DNA of 11,418 nt from CAYSAA01 sp964428905 (GCA_964428905.1 CAYSAA010000139.1:1-11418); one strand, 5' to 3'; counted from the first letter of the stretch, positions 1-6,978 are shown. Made by a program: numbers and translations. Notes: generated by a model from the letters alone, not told the origin.

Positions 1-482
1 TCCACCGGAGAAAGATCAAAATAACTGGCTTGATCATTAGTATTTGTTGTTGCTTTGTTATTTTCATCTCTAGCAAAAAGGTAAAATTCCATCTCAGGAC
101 CAAAATTAGCCGTAAATCCCATCTCTTCCAGTTCAGCAAGAACCCGTTTCAAATTTGTTCTGGCACAGCCGGCAAAGGGAGTCCCGTCAGGATTTATGAT
201 ATCGCAAATAATCCGGGCAACATCCTGTTCTTCCTCCCAGGGATTAACCATAAATGTATTAAAATCAGGCTGTAAATACATATCTGATTCTTCAATACGG
301 CAAAAACCTTGGACAGAAGACCCGTCAAATAGCCTTTTACCTTCGAGGGCTTCTTTCAATAAACTTACAGGTACTTCAACATTTTTTGGCATACCCATAA
401 TGTCAGTAAATTTAAGTCGTATAAATCGTATTTTTAATTCTTCGGCTTTTTTTACTATCATTTCTTTTGTTATTTCTGGCAT
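1..482 (-). CDS. glnA: Glutamine synthetase type I (GSI-alpha), N-terminal part, cut by window edge
   Basis: Glutamine synthetase makes glutamine from glutamate, ammonia and ATP in the cytoplasm. Only the first 160 codons are here; the gene continues past position 1. The beta-grasp domain comes first, with LKFTDIMGMPKNVEVP near residues 23-38. FDGSSVQGF (52-60) carries the latch aspartate D53, followed by RIEESDMYLQPD (62-73). The catalytic domain opens with NFGPEMEFYLF (126-136), whose E130 and E132 match metal-binding glutamates. Arg62 in RIEESDMYL corresponds to the arginine used for feedback inhibition in Bacillus subtilis GlnA. With the NPDGTPF and NLKRVLAELEEMGF segments, this points to the GSI-alpha group, which lacks adenylylation control. 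The ATG at 480-482 follows AAAGGAG with 8 bases between. No GlnR/TnrA-type box was seen upstream. Confidence 0.95.
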   Translation of the reverse strand, partial: MPEITKEMIVKKAEELKIRFIRLKFTDIMGMPKNVEVPVSLLKEALEGKRLFDGSSVQGFCRIEESDMYLQPDFNTFMVNPWEEEQDVARIICDIINPDGTPFAGCARTNLKRVLAELEEMGFTANFGPEMEFYLFARDENNKATTNTNDQASYFDLSPV

Positions 483-552
483 ATCATATCTCTCCTTTGT
501 TTTAAATTTATGAAATAAAATAGAATATATTAATACAAGTAATAAATAACCT

Positions 553-569
553 TTACTGGAAACCAGCAA
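553..569. repeat. Short imperfect palindrome upstream of glnA
   Basis: TTaCTGGaaaCCAGcAA pairs CTGG with CCAG across AAA, plus an outer TT/AA pair after one mismatch. It lies in the 109-base gap between the sigma-factor stop and glnA, about 70 bases before the glnA start. It could be an operator or a weak transcript hairpin. The arms are short enough to be chance. Confidence 0.25.
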
Positions 570-591
570 GTATTAATTATCAGAATATTCA

Positions 592-1122
592 TCATTGATT
601 ATAGAATTTATATTTCTCAACCATTTTCCTTCGCATCTTAGAAACCATGGTATGGGAAATTCCCAATTCTTTTCCTATTTCACGATTTGTTAACCCTCTT
701 ATTCTTAAGTTCAGTAGAGTCTTTTCTTTAATGGATAACACTTTATTAAATTCATCATAGTATAAATACTCAACAAGATGATATCGAGACAGATTCTGCC
801 CATTTGTTTGGGCAATCTTTCTACATTCCTGATTTTGTTCTAAAAAGTTGTCATTATGAATTTTGCCTACCTCTCTGTAGCTAATTTTAATATGTGTTCT
901 GATATAATTTTTTAGATAATAATAACAACCCTGAAGAATATAACTGTCATTTTTATCTTTTAATTTTCCACTTTTATTCTGCTGCCACAGATAAAGTAAT
1001 ATTTCCTGATAGAGATCATCACTATCAATATAGTAATACCTGATATTTAGTTTCCGTATGATGCCTTTTAGCTGATATCTTAGTCGATTAATAATTACAT
1101 TTAAATCTCTTTCCGTACTCAT
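592..1122 (-). CDS. Small sigma-70 family RNA polymerase sigma factor
   Basis: This 176-residue protein has the two-domain plan of small (ECF-like or phage-like) sigma factors, which direct RNA polymerase to a promoter set. A region 2-like segment holds DSDDLYQEILLYLWQQ (33-48) and a basic aromatic stretch, CYYYLKNYIRTHIK (66-79). Region 4 is clearer: LSIKEKTLLNLRIRGLTNRE leads into EIGKELGISHTMVSKMRRKM, a helix-turn-helix at about 129-168 with 'sht' at the turn. The start is uncertain. ATG at 1120-1122 and TTG at 1126-1128 both sit after AAAGGA (1136-1141); the TTG has the better 7-base spacing. A longer frame from TTG at 1165-1167 has no ribosome site. No anti-sigma gene is adjacent. glnA lies 109 bases downstream on the same strand. 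The regulon is unknown, and a sigma-like DNA-binding regulator is the alternative. Confidence 0.82.
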   Translation of the reverse strand: MSTERDLNVIINRLRYQLKGIIRKLNIRYYYIDSDDLYQEILLYLWQQNKSGKLKDKNDSYILQGCYYYLKNYIRTHIKISYREVGKIHNDNFLEQNQECRKIAQTNGQNLSRYHLVEYLYYDEFNKVLSIKEKTLLNLRIRGLTNREIGKELGISHTMVSKMRRKMVEKYKFYNQ

Positions 1123-1125
1123 TGG

Positions 1126-1141
1126 CAATTCAAATTCCTTT
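1126..1141 (-). promoter_or_regulatory. Ribosome-binding site deciding the sigma-factor start
   Basis: AAAGGA at 1136-1141 (read on the minus strand) lies 7 bases before an in-frame TTG (1126-1128) and 13 before an ATG (1120-1122). It rules against the longest frame, whose TTG at 1165-1167 is upstream of this site and has no purine-rich leader. Confidence 0.5.
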
Positions 1142-1261
1142 GCTTCTTTCTGATTGTGCAATAGCAAAAGTAGAATACTAAGATAAAAAATAAAGATTTT
1201 GCAGCAACAGAGATATTATTAGAAAATTAAGATTAAAATTGTACTTGACTCATGAAATGGT

Positions 1262-2254
1262 TTATTTTTTTTGATAAGAATCTATGACCTTCAGATAATT
1301 TGCTCTTTCAAAAAGAGCAGGTTCGGATACTGATCTCTGGCTCATGATTCCATGGATTTGTTTAATAGATTGGTATTTATGAGTTTCCAACCATGTCTCA
1401 ATATCTCTTATCAGAGATCCCAGATAATTAATTCCTTTATCAAGCAATAATGAGGCAAGCATGGTCACATTAGCTCCTACCATAATGCTTTTAATGACAT
1501 CTTCAGCAGTATGCACACCTCCGGTAATGGCAATATCTAAATTAACCTTGCTAAACAGAATGGCTGCCCATCTTATGCGTAACAGTAATTCTTCGGAAGT
1601 GCTTAATTTAAGTGCTGGTTCAACTATCATTTTTTCCAGAGTAATATCTGGCTGATAAAATCGGTTAAAGATTACCACGGCACTGGCACCAGCATCACCC
1701 AAAGACTTGACCATATTTGGTATTGAACTCAAATAAGGATGTATCTTAACTCCAACAGGTATGGCAACGCTGCTGGTAATTTGATCAACCAGTTTCAAAT
1801 AATTTTCTTCTACTTTTTGTCCATTCATAGCAGGATTAGTAGGTAAAAAATAAATATTCAATTCAATGGCATCAGCGCCGGCCTCTTCCATTGAAATAGC
1901 ATTATTAATCCATCCCCCCACTGAAACTCCATTAAGACTTCCTATTACAGGTATGTTTACTTTATCTTTAATTTCGGTGATATATTTCATGTATTTCTCG
2001 GGCGTTAATTTATATTTGAGAATATCAAAATAATAATCCAGATATTTCCTATAGCCATTCTTTTCATATAACAAGAAGCGGCTTCTTTTCTCTAAATCCT
2101 CCTGCTCCTCAAATAAAGAAGGTAAGACAATGGCTGCAACACCTCTTTTTTCTAATTCACGAATCGTTTCCATATTCTCTCCCAACGGAGAAGAAGCAAT
2201 AACAATCGGATTTTTTAGTTTCAAACCTAAATACTGAACACCTAAATCAACCAT
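1262..2254 (-). CDS. Dihydroorotate dehydrogenase-like FMN protein (COG0167, DHOD_like branch)
   Basis: This 330-residue TIM-barrel flavoprotein matches the DHOD-like branch found in many anaerobes and cyanobacteria, whose reaction is not established. Seen in order: LGLKLKNPIVIASSPLGEN (9-27), LPSLFEEQ (44-51), IPVIGSLNGVSVGGW (101-115), IELNIYFLPTNP (130-141), VGVKIHPY with a likely FMN-contacting Lys170, FNRFYQPDI (196-204) and the phosphate-binding ITGGVHTAEDV (243-253). True DHODs have NLSCPN or a serine equivalent at the catalytic base. Here the matching segment is NIYFLPT, with neither Cys nor Ser, so pyrimidine synthesis is unlikely. The ATG follows a strong AGGAGG (2263-2268) with 8 bases between. 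The protease gene ends 86 bases upstream on the same strand, so co-transcription is possible. The family call is sure; substrate and electron partner are unknown. Confidence 0.93.
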   Translation of the reverse strand: MVDLGVQYLGLKLKNPIVIASSPLGENMETIRELEKRGVAAIVLPSLFEEQEDLEKRSRFLLYEKNGYRKYLDYYFDILKYKLTPEKYMKYITEIKDKVNIPVIGSLNGVSVGGWINNAISMEEAGADAIELNIYFLPTNPAMNGQKVEENYLKLVDQITSSVAIPVGVKIHPYLSSIPNMVKSLGDAGASAVVIFNRFYQPDITLEKMIVEPALKLSTSEELLLRIRWAAILFSKVNLDIAITGGVHTAEDVIKSIMVGANVTMLASLLLDKGINYLGSLIRDIETWLETHKYQSIKQIHGIMSQRSVSEPALFERANYLKVIDSYQKK

Positions 2255-2340
2255 AATGTTCGCCTCCTAAAAATATTTTTTTCCAATATACTTAGAGAAA
2301 TAAAAAATTTATTACTCAATAAGGAATTTACCCAAAACCT

Positions 2341-3855
2341 TTAGTTATCTCCTTTTATTAAGTCTTCCGAATGGTCAGAGGGAATACGATAAATTTCTAA
2401 AATTTCCTGATGACTATCAAATGCTTTTGCCTTATCAATAATAACTTTTTTGTTGTACTGATCTTCAAAGATTATATACGGTTCCTGGCATCTTTCAATT
2501 TTTTCTACCAGATCCAACATATTCCATATTTTTTCTCCATTAACTCGGTCAATGATCCAATTACTTACATTTTGATAACCTTGATTTACATCAGCAGCTA
2601 AGGCTTTTAATAGTACTACAATCTGCTGATTCTCTTTTTCAGGTATATTATTAAGCAAAGGGCAAATCAGTTCTCTTGGAGCAGATTGAACCCACTGTGA
2701 ACCCCAAATATTTAACAGGTTCTTGGTCAGGGGGCAAAATACCAGTCCACCATAAATATAATAAGAGGGTAGAGTTTCATACTGTTCCATTGGAACAAGC
2801 TGATCTTTCTTTAATGAACGGAACAGATTTAAATTCATTGATACCTTTTCTCCCTTTCTCAAAACAACCATATCAATCTCTTCTCCGAGATGTTTCTGCT
2901 GAACAACATAGTTTAGATGGGTTCTTTCATTGATACGAAATTCAATAGTCCCATCATTACCTACGATATAATCTCCAATGGAAAATAATACATCACCTAC
3001 CTGTAAATTACCATCTGCAGGAGAACCGGGAACAATTTGGTTAATTAGAACACCACTCATCCCGGTTTCCATTTGATAGTATTCCCGTAACCCTTCATTT
3101 TCCATATCCTGTAATCCCACACCAATACTGGGGTAACCGTCATAAACTCCATCTTCCAGATCTTTGAAAAAATGACGAATTACAGGCACAGGTACCATGT
3201 AACCAATATTCTGTGAAGAGGAAATTCCCTGCATTACTACCCCTACAATTTTGTTATCCACCAATACCGGCCCACCACTATTACCCGGATTAATAGCGGC
3301 ATCAATTTGACCTGCTAAAAAGACAGAAGAACTATGAACATAGGGCTGGTGTTCAATCCGTGAGATTACACCTTTGGTAATGCTCAGCATGTCACCACCC
3401 ATAGGAAACCCATAAACTAAAACTTCCTGTTGAGTTTCAGGTAATTCACCAAAAGACAAAGCCGGCTCTCCCTCAAAAAACTCTGGATCTTCTATACTTA
3501 ACAATGCCAGGTCGGTTAAATGAGAAACCGCCAAAACCTGTGCCCGGTATCGTTGGGTATCTCCATATTTACGTACTTGCAGAAAGGTCTGATTGCTTAC
3601 CACATGGGCATTGGTCAATATCAAATTGTTTTCTATGATACATCCTGAGCCAGAACTTGATCTTGGTCCCTGCATGCTCCAGGGATTGTAATAATCGGGA
3701 GCATTACTGACCGTATATACCTTGACAATAGCTTCCCGAACATCTTCTGAAGCCAAGGAAAAAGAAAAAAAAGAAGTAATGATCAATAATAGAAACACCA
3801 TGATGGCAATTAGAAACTTATTGTTAACCATAGAAGGTATTTGTACACTTAGCAT
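2341..3855 (-). CDS. Exported Deg/HtrA serine protease, Deg9/Deg10-like (trypsin, PDZ, PDZ_3)
   Basis: This is a 504-residue protease, probably degrading damaged proteins outside the cytoplasmic membrane. A signal peptide spans about residues 1-35: basic start, hydrophobic IAIMVFLLLIITSFFSF, likely cut after SLA. The trypsin domain (about 40-235) keeps the full triad: His84 in TNAHVV, Asp115 in TDLALL and Ser193 in NPGNSGGPVL. A PDZ domain follows (about 240-345). The last 140 residues, from YYIYGGLVFCPLT to RIPSDHSEDL, match the C-terminal domain of the Deg9/Deg10 proteases known from plants and their bacterial relatives, rather than a second DegP-type PDZ. ATG 3853-3855 was chosen because GGAGG (3865-3869) sits 9 bases upstream. 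The longer frame, starting at 3948, begins upstream of the likely transcription start. Anchoring by an uncleaved signal is the alternative to secretion. Confidence 0.94.
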   Translation of the reverse strand: MLSVQIPSMVNNKFLIAIMVFLLLIITSFFSFSLASEDVREAIVKVYTVSNAPDYYNPWSMQGPRSSSGSGCIIENNLILTNAHVVSNQTFLQVRKYGDTQRYRAQVLAVSHLTDLALLSIEDPEFFEGEPALSFGELPETQQEVLVYGFPMGGDMLSITKGVISRIEHQPYVHSSSVFLAGQIDAAINPGNSGGPVLVDNKIVGVVMQGISSSQNIGYMVPVPVIRHFFKDLEDGVYDGYPSIGVGLQDMENEGLREYYQMETGMSGVLINQIVPGSPADGNLQVGDVLFSIGDYIVGNDGTIEFRINERTHLNYVVQQKHLGEEIDMVVLRKGEKVSMNLNLFRSLKKDQLVPMEQYETLPSYYIYGGLVFCPLTKNLLNIWGSQWVQSAPRELICPLLNNIPEKENQQIVVLLKALAADVNQGYQNVSNWIIDRVNGEKIWNMLDLVEKIERCQEPYIIFEDQYNKKVIIDKAKAFDSHQEILEIYRIPSDHSEDLIKGDN

Positions 3856-3864
3856 TATAAACTT

Positions 3865-3869
3865 CCTCC
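3865..3869 (-). promoter_or_regulatory. Ribosome-binding site fixing the protease start
   Basis: GGAGG on the minus strand, 9 bases before ATG 3853-3855. It places translation 31 codons inside the longest frame and puts the signal peptide at the true N-terminus. Confidence 0.7.
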
Positions 3870-3898
3870 AAATTATAAATTTTTTAAAGTTACTATTG

Positions 3899-3917
3899 GA
3901 TGTTCTCAAGCAACATC
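3899..3917 (-). repeat. Small stem-loop in the protease leader
   Basis: GATGTT at 3899-3904 pairs with AACATC at 3912-3917 across a 7-base loop. It would lie in the roughly 76-base untranslated leader of the protease mRNA, well upstream of the ribosome site. A role in mRNA stability or stress response is possible, but six base pairs give weak support. Confidence 0.25.
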
Positions 3918-3937
3918 TAATAATATTGAATAATTTA

Positions 3938-3966
3938 ATTGTATTCATTATTCTCTATCTTAGCAA
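3938..3966 (-). promoter_or_regulatory. Sigma-70-type promoter of the Deg protease gene
   Basis: On the minus strand, TTGCTA (3961-3966) and TACAAT (3938-3943) are 17 bases apart, four and five matches to the -35 and -10 consensus. Transcription would start near 3931, giving a leader of about 76 bases before the ATG at 3855. The position fits the shorter protease start and excludes the longer one. Confidence 0.5.
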
Positions 3967-4048
3967 GAAATTAAGAAAAAGTTAAAGTTATTTAGCAATG
4001 ATGATTCAAAACATTCCAATCAAATGAGATATAATTTTACAGTCACAA

Positions 4049-4065
4049 TCCATATGGAATATGGA
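4049..4065. repeat. Perfect 7-3-7 inverted repeat upstream of the protease promoter
   Basis: TCCATAT-gga-ATATGGA is a perfect inverted repeat, with the 8-base palindrome CCATATGG nested inside. It lies about 85 bases upstream of the protease -35 box, in DNA with no gene. Size and symmetry suit a dimeric regulator binding site, but no second copy was seen in the window. Confidence 0.3.
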
Positions 4066-4118
4066 CAATAATGAATTAATCTTAAAAGGTTAGGAATCAA
4101 ATCGCTCTATGAATTTAT

Positions 4119-4220
4119 CTTTCATCTTTTGGTATGATAAGTAACCTGGAGAGAATTGGTGGCCATGCTGATAACATCAGCATGATGGTTATCGATGAAT
4201 TGTCCAATCCTGAGGAATAA
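4119..4220 (+). pseudogene. Remnant of a PhoU-domain / Na+-phosphate symporter C-terminus
   Basis: Reading plus-strand codons up to the TAA at 4218-4220 gives MISNLERIGGHADNISMMVI and then DELSNPEE. SNLERIGxHADNI closely resembles the signature of PhoU domains, which end many bacterial Na+/phosphate cotransporters (usually written ERIGDHADNI). Only about 33 codons are open, as the frame has a TGA at 4110-4112. No ribosome site precedes the internal ATG (4134-4136), and the G replacing the usual D is a further sign of decay. No other PhoU or membrane-helix coding was found upstream in any frame. I read it as the tail of a gene lost by deletion or rearrangement, as is common in intergenic DNA. 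A chance match is possible but unlikely given about a dozen matching residues in a row. Confidence 0.5.
4164..4184. repeat. Perfect 9-3-9 inverted repeat within the remnant
   Basis: CATGCTGAT-aac-ATCAGCATG is a perfect 9-base inverted repeat. On the minus strand it lies some 60 bases past the stop of the neighbouring MBL gene, but no U-run follows, so it is not a standard terminator. It falls inside the codons for HADNISM of the phosphate-symporter remnant, so it may be a leftover of coding sequence. A weak transcript-end hairpin is the alternative. Confidence 0.4.
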
Positions 4221-4246
4221 AAGAAAAGAACAAAATCTCCTGCTTT

Positions 4247-5143
4247 TTATTTATGAACCTCTGTAATATTTTCCCAAAGCATTCTCCCCTTACCAAAAAC
4301 CGGTTTAACAATTTGCTGGTCAAAAAGGTAGCTTAAATGGGCAGAAACAGTAATATGTAATAATACATATTGCACACTGGAAAGGGTTATCTGGTAATCC
4401 CTAACCAATCGTGCGATTATCTCTTCCCTGGAGAGAGGCTTATGACAATAACCCACAATCTTTTCATTAATCAGATTTGTTTGGTCTCTGTTTACTCGAA
4501 TGAGTTGATTCAGGTTTTCAGTTGGCTGAGCATGTGATGGAACATAAAAACGTGCAGAAGATTCTGCTAAAAAAGAATAGGTCTCAAAAGTCTTCTCGAT
4601 ATCAGTTTTCACAGTCAGACCATACTTGGTAATGATATCTGGTGAGAACAAGCTATCAGCAATAAAAAATACATTGTCCGGAGTTTTTACTCCGATCATC
4701 TGCAAGAAATGCCCTTCTAATGGAAAGGCTTGTAATAAAGTATTATCAATTATACCTTCTGCATTAATAATGTGTGTTACCATGGAAGGCTGAGCCTGTA
4801 AAAATTTATTTCTTAACGATTTAAAGGGGAAAGCACCCCACAGTAATAAGGACTCCAAATAAGGTTCATTAATCCATACTGACTCAATCGCTGTGGATAG
4901 AATATCACAACCGGTCTTTTTTTGTAAATATGCGTTTCCTCCGATGTGATCGGCATTGGAATGTGTGTTAATAATTTTTGTTAGTACCCATTTCTCTTTT
5001 TCCAAAAGTCGATATATTTTTCTCCCGGCCGATTCATCATTGCCACTATCAATTAAGATGGCCTGATTATCTTCAACAAACAGACCCAGATTGGTCTGGC
5101 CGGGAATATAGTACGTATTTTTAGTAACTTGTTTCAATTCCAT
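4247..5143 (-). CDS. MBL-fold metallohydrolase with HxNxDH motif and C-terminal helical domain
   Basis: This 298-residue cytoplasmic protein has the metallo-beta-lactamase fold, used for hydrolysis of thioesters, lactones, phosphoesters and similar bonds. TNLGLFVEDNQAILIDSG (17-34) gives the first strands and the conserved Asp32. The metal motif is THSNADHIGGN (60-70): His61, Asp65 and His66 are kept, but the second histidine of HxHxDH is Asn63. Later ligands are present: His145 in LEGHF, Asp163 in FIADSLF and His204 in YVPSHAQP. Residues from about 235 (KPLSREEIIARLV onward) look like the winged-helix-type tail of some MBL proteins. ATG 5141-5143 follows GAGGT with 6 bases between. The gene is divergent from the EamA transporter, so they may share control. 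The Asn may leave one metal site weak. Substrate unknown. Confidence 0.92.
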   Translation of the reverse strand: MELKQVTKNTYYIPGQTNLGLFVEDNQAILIDSGNDESAGRKIYRLLEKEKWVLTKIINTHSNADHIGGNAYLQKKTGCDILSTAIESVWINEPYLESLLLWGAFPFKSLRNKFLQAQPSMVTHIINAEGIIDNTLLQAFPLEGHFLQMIGVKTPDNVFFIADSLFSPDIITKYGLTVKTDIEKTFETYSFLAESSARFYVPSHAQPTENLNQLIRVNRDQTNLINEKIVGYCHKPLSREEIIARLVRDYQITLSSVQYVLLHITVSAHLSYLFDQQIVKPVFGKGRMLWENITEVHK

Positions 5144-5206
5144 AGCGATACCTCAATAACTTTTTAACTTTCAAAATACTTTACCTTATACAAATAAGTG
5201 CATTTA

Positions 5207-5219
5207 ATGAAATTTTCAT
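5207..5219. repeat. Palindrome in the divergent promoter region
   Basis: ATGAAA-t-TTTCAT is a perfect 6-1-6 inverted repeat between the divergent MBL and EamA genes. It overlaps a weak -35 (ATTTCA, 5208-5213) that pairs across 17 bases with TATAAG (5185-5190) as a possible MBL-gene promoter. It lies about 40 bases before the candidate EamA -10. The position would suit an operator for one or both genes. AT-rich palindromes of this size do arise by chance. Confidence 0.25.
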
Positions 5220-5260
5220 CAGGACCAGCATCAATACTAATTATCTTTGCTTGACAAATC

Positions 5261-5269
5261 TGTTATTAT
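5261..5269 (+). promoter_or_regulatory. Extended -10 promoter for the EamA transporter gene
   Basis: TGtTATTAT is an extended -10 element (TG-n-TATTAT) that would start transcription near 5276, about 25 bases before the ATG at 5301. A consensus TTGACA at 5251-5256 is only 7 bases upstream, too close to act as its -35. Either the extended -10 works alone or the TTGACA is incidental. Confidence 0.4.
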
Positions 5270-5300
5270 TAGAATCAGTGTAAATATATTTGAGGTTACC

Positions 5301-6170
5301 ATGGTTCCTATCCCTGAGCGATTAATTTATAGTCTTTCTGCCACATTTTCCTTATCACTTTCTATCTTCTTCAGAAAAAAAGCTCTTTTAAATAGTATAC
5401 TCCCGTTTGAACTTTTATTACAATTTATGGTGATTTCTGCTGTTATTTTAACGATTAATCTTTTTCTATTCCAGAAAAAATATGTTAAAAAGATTAAAAA
5501 AATGACCCGATCGCAATGGTATTTTATCTTTTTTGCAGGTATATTTTTATTATCTGCTTATCTTTTTACTACTTTTGGTCTTGAGTTTACTACGTCAATT
5601 AATTATAGTTTTCTTAGTAGAAGCTCGCTTATTTTTACTACCATTCTGGCCTATTTCTTTTTAAAAGAAAAAATGTATTTGGAAAAATCATTGTTAATCT
5701 TGGGTTTTTTCATTGGAATCTACCTTGTTACCACCAAAGGACAAGCAATCATTCCCCAACTTGGTGATTTATTAATTTTAATTGGAGCATTCTTTTTTGC
5801 TTCTTTTTCGATAATACAGAAAAAAATCAGTATTCATCTTCCTCCAGAAGTAATCAGTTGGGGTGTCACTTCAAGTAGCGCAATATTAGCAATTTTAACC
5901 GGCTTCCTATGGAAAGCAAACTTTTTCCCAACTAACGGTTTTATTTTTGTATTTCTTGCCGGCCTAACAGAAGCTCTCATTATACTTTTTATGAATAAGA
6001 CAATTCAGATTGCTAATGTCACCTATTACACTATGATGACGATGCTTATTCCGATTATCAATGGATTTTTAGGTATCCTCTTTTTAGATGAACCACTTAT
6101 TTTAATTCAAATTCTGGGTGGGGGCATTCTAATGATTTGTGGTATTCTTGTCCAACTATTAAAATTCTGA
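5301..6170 (+). CDS. DMT-superfamily (EamA-type) membrane transporter
   Basis: This 289-residue protein is almost entirely hydrophobic, with about ten predicted membrane helices in two repeated halves, as in EamA permeases that export or import small metabolites. Both halves end in the family motif: AYFFLKEKMYLEKSLLILGF in the first, and GILFLDEPLILIQILGGGIL in the second, each with an acidic residue after FL followed by a glycine-rich helix. Basic loops such as KKYVKKIKKM would face the cytoplasm. ATG 5301-5303 was chosen: GAGG (5292-5295) lies 5 bases before it. The longer frame from TTG at 5247 would start upstream of the promoter and adds no family residues. It is the only intact plus-strand gene, convergent with the second MBL gene 41 bases on. 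Substrate cannot be told. Confidence 0.92.
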   Translation: MVPIPERLIYSLSATFSLSLSIFFRKKALLNSILPFELLLQFMVISAVILTINLFLFQKKYVKKIKKMTRSQWYFIFFAGIFLLSAYLFTTFGLEFTTSINYSFLSRSSLIFTTILAYFFLKEKMYLEKSLLILGFFIGIYLVTTKGQAIIPQLGDLLILIGAFFFASFSIIQKKISIHLPPEVISWGVTSSSAILAILTGFLWKANFFPTNGFIFVFLAGLTEALIILFMNKTIQIANVTYYTMMTMLIPIINGFLGILFLDEPLILIQILGGGILMICGILVQLLKF

Positions 6171-6211
6171 ACTGCTTTTACCTAAATTCACATCACAACT
6201 ATGGCTGGATA

Positions 6212-6922
6212 TTAGATGACCATCTTCATTTCATCCTGTGCCAAAATGGCATCAGGGTAGATTTCTGAAAATTGATCTTCTTTGTTCAGGGTGTCTTTGC
6301 CGATATGAGTAAAAATAATTTGCTTAATTCCATATTTTTTACACCAGTTGATTTGAGTTGGTATTCGGGTATGTCCATAAAGTATTTCCCCTTTTTTCCT
6401 TGCTAAATTTGTCTGGATTGTTGAACCGTCACCGATATAATAGTCCACACCAGGCAAGATATCTTCTTTCATAATAATATCAACTAAATCAGGATTATAC
6501 ACCAAGACCTTATTACCAGCCATTCTAATTTTGAACCCGACAGCCGGACAATGAATGGAATGGAGAACCCGATAAGGAAATATTTGAAAAGGGCCCAAAG
6601 AAAACAATTGGTAAGGACAAAAGACCTTTGAGCTAATCGGGGTAAACTTACCATAATCAAGTGTCTCCTGGGTTAAATAGACCGGTACAGTATAGTTAAC
6701 TTCTTCTACCGTCCAGATATAATGATCGGGATGGGCGTGGGTGATAAGTATCGCATCCGGTCTTGCGATGCTTAAATCATAAGGATGGATTAGTCCATAA
6801 TCAATGATCAAACGATAAGAATCAGGCTCAAAAGCCTGTAATAATAAAGAAGAATGGTAATAATGATTTTCTGTGTACTCTTTAATTTCTGCTCTGGTAC
6901 CCAAAAAAGTTAATCGAACCAT
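6212..6922 (-). CDS. MBL-fold metallohydrolase, PhnP/RNase Z-like group, with full metal motif
   Basis: This 236-residue cytoplasmic hydrolase starts MVRLTFLGTRAE, the usual first strand and turn of the PhnP/RNase Z-like MBL group. It keeps the complete motif ITHAHPDH, with His62, His64, Asp66 and His67. Later candidate ligands are His121 or His124 in VLHSIHCPAVGF, Asp145 in YNPDLVD and His206 in FTHIGKD. It has no RNase Z exosite arm and is short, so a small-molecule phosphodiester, lactone or ester is a likelier substrate than tRNA. ATG 6920-6922 was chosen because it gives the family N-terminus and has GGGA 6 bases upstream. The longer frame from TTG at 6985 overlaps the aminotransferase end and has no spaced ribosome site. 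It sits 56 bases after the aminotransferase and is probably the last gene of the TRAP operon. Confidence 0.9.
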   Translation of the reverse strand: MVRLTFLGTRAEIKEYTENHYYHSSLLLQAFEPDSYRLIIDYGLIHPYDLSIARPDAILITHAHPDHYIWTVEEVNYTVPVYLTQETLDYGKFTPISSKVFCPYQLFSLGPFQIFPYRVLHSIHCPAVGFKIRMAGNKVLVYNPDLVDIIMKEDILPGVDYYIGDGSTIQTNLARKKGEILYGHTRIPTQINWCKKYGIKQIIFTHIGKDTLNKEDQFSEIYPDAILAQDEMKMVI

Positions 6923-6978
6923 ACAATTTCCCACTTCATTTGTGGAGATTTGTTGATTGTTTAGCTCAATGCTGACAT

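Noticed and set aside
30..513. Two plus-strand open frames over the left edge
   Set aside because: They are shadows of the glutamine synthetase reading frame on the other strand, which has clear family motifs and a ribosome site.
3856..3948. N-terminal extension of 31 codons on the protease
   Set aside because: It begins upstream of the likely transcription start, has no ribosome site, and would bury the signal peptide. The start at 3855 has GGAGG at normal spacing.
4164..4184. 9-base inverted repeat as a rho-independent terminator of the MBL gene
   Set aside because: No U-run follows on either strand, and the repeat falls inside a recognisable coding remnant.
5251..5256. Consensus TTGACA as the -35 box of the EamA gene
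   Set aside because: The bases 16-18 positions downstream (AATCAG, ATCAGT, TCAGTG) do not resemble a -10. The extended -10 at 5261-5269 is a better candidate and is too close to pair with it.
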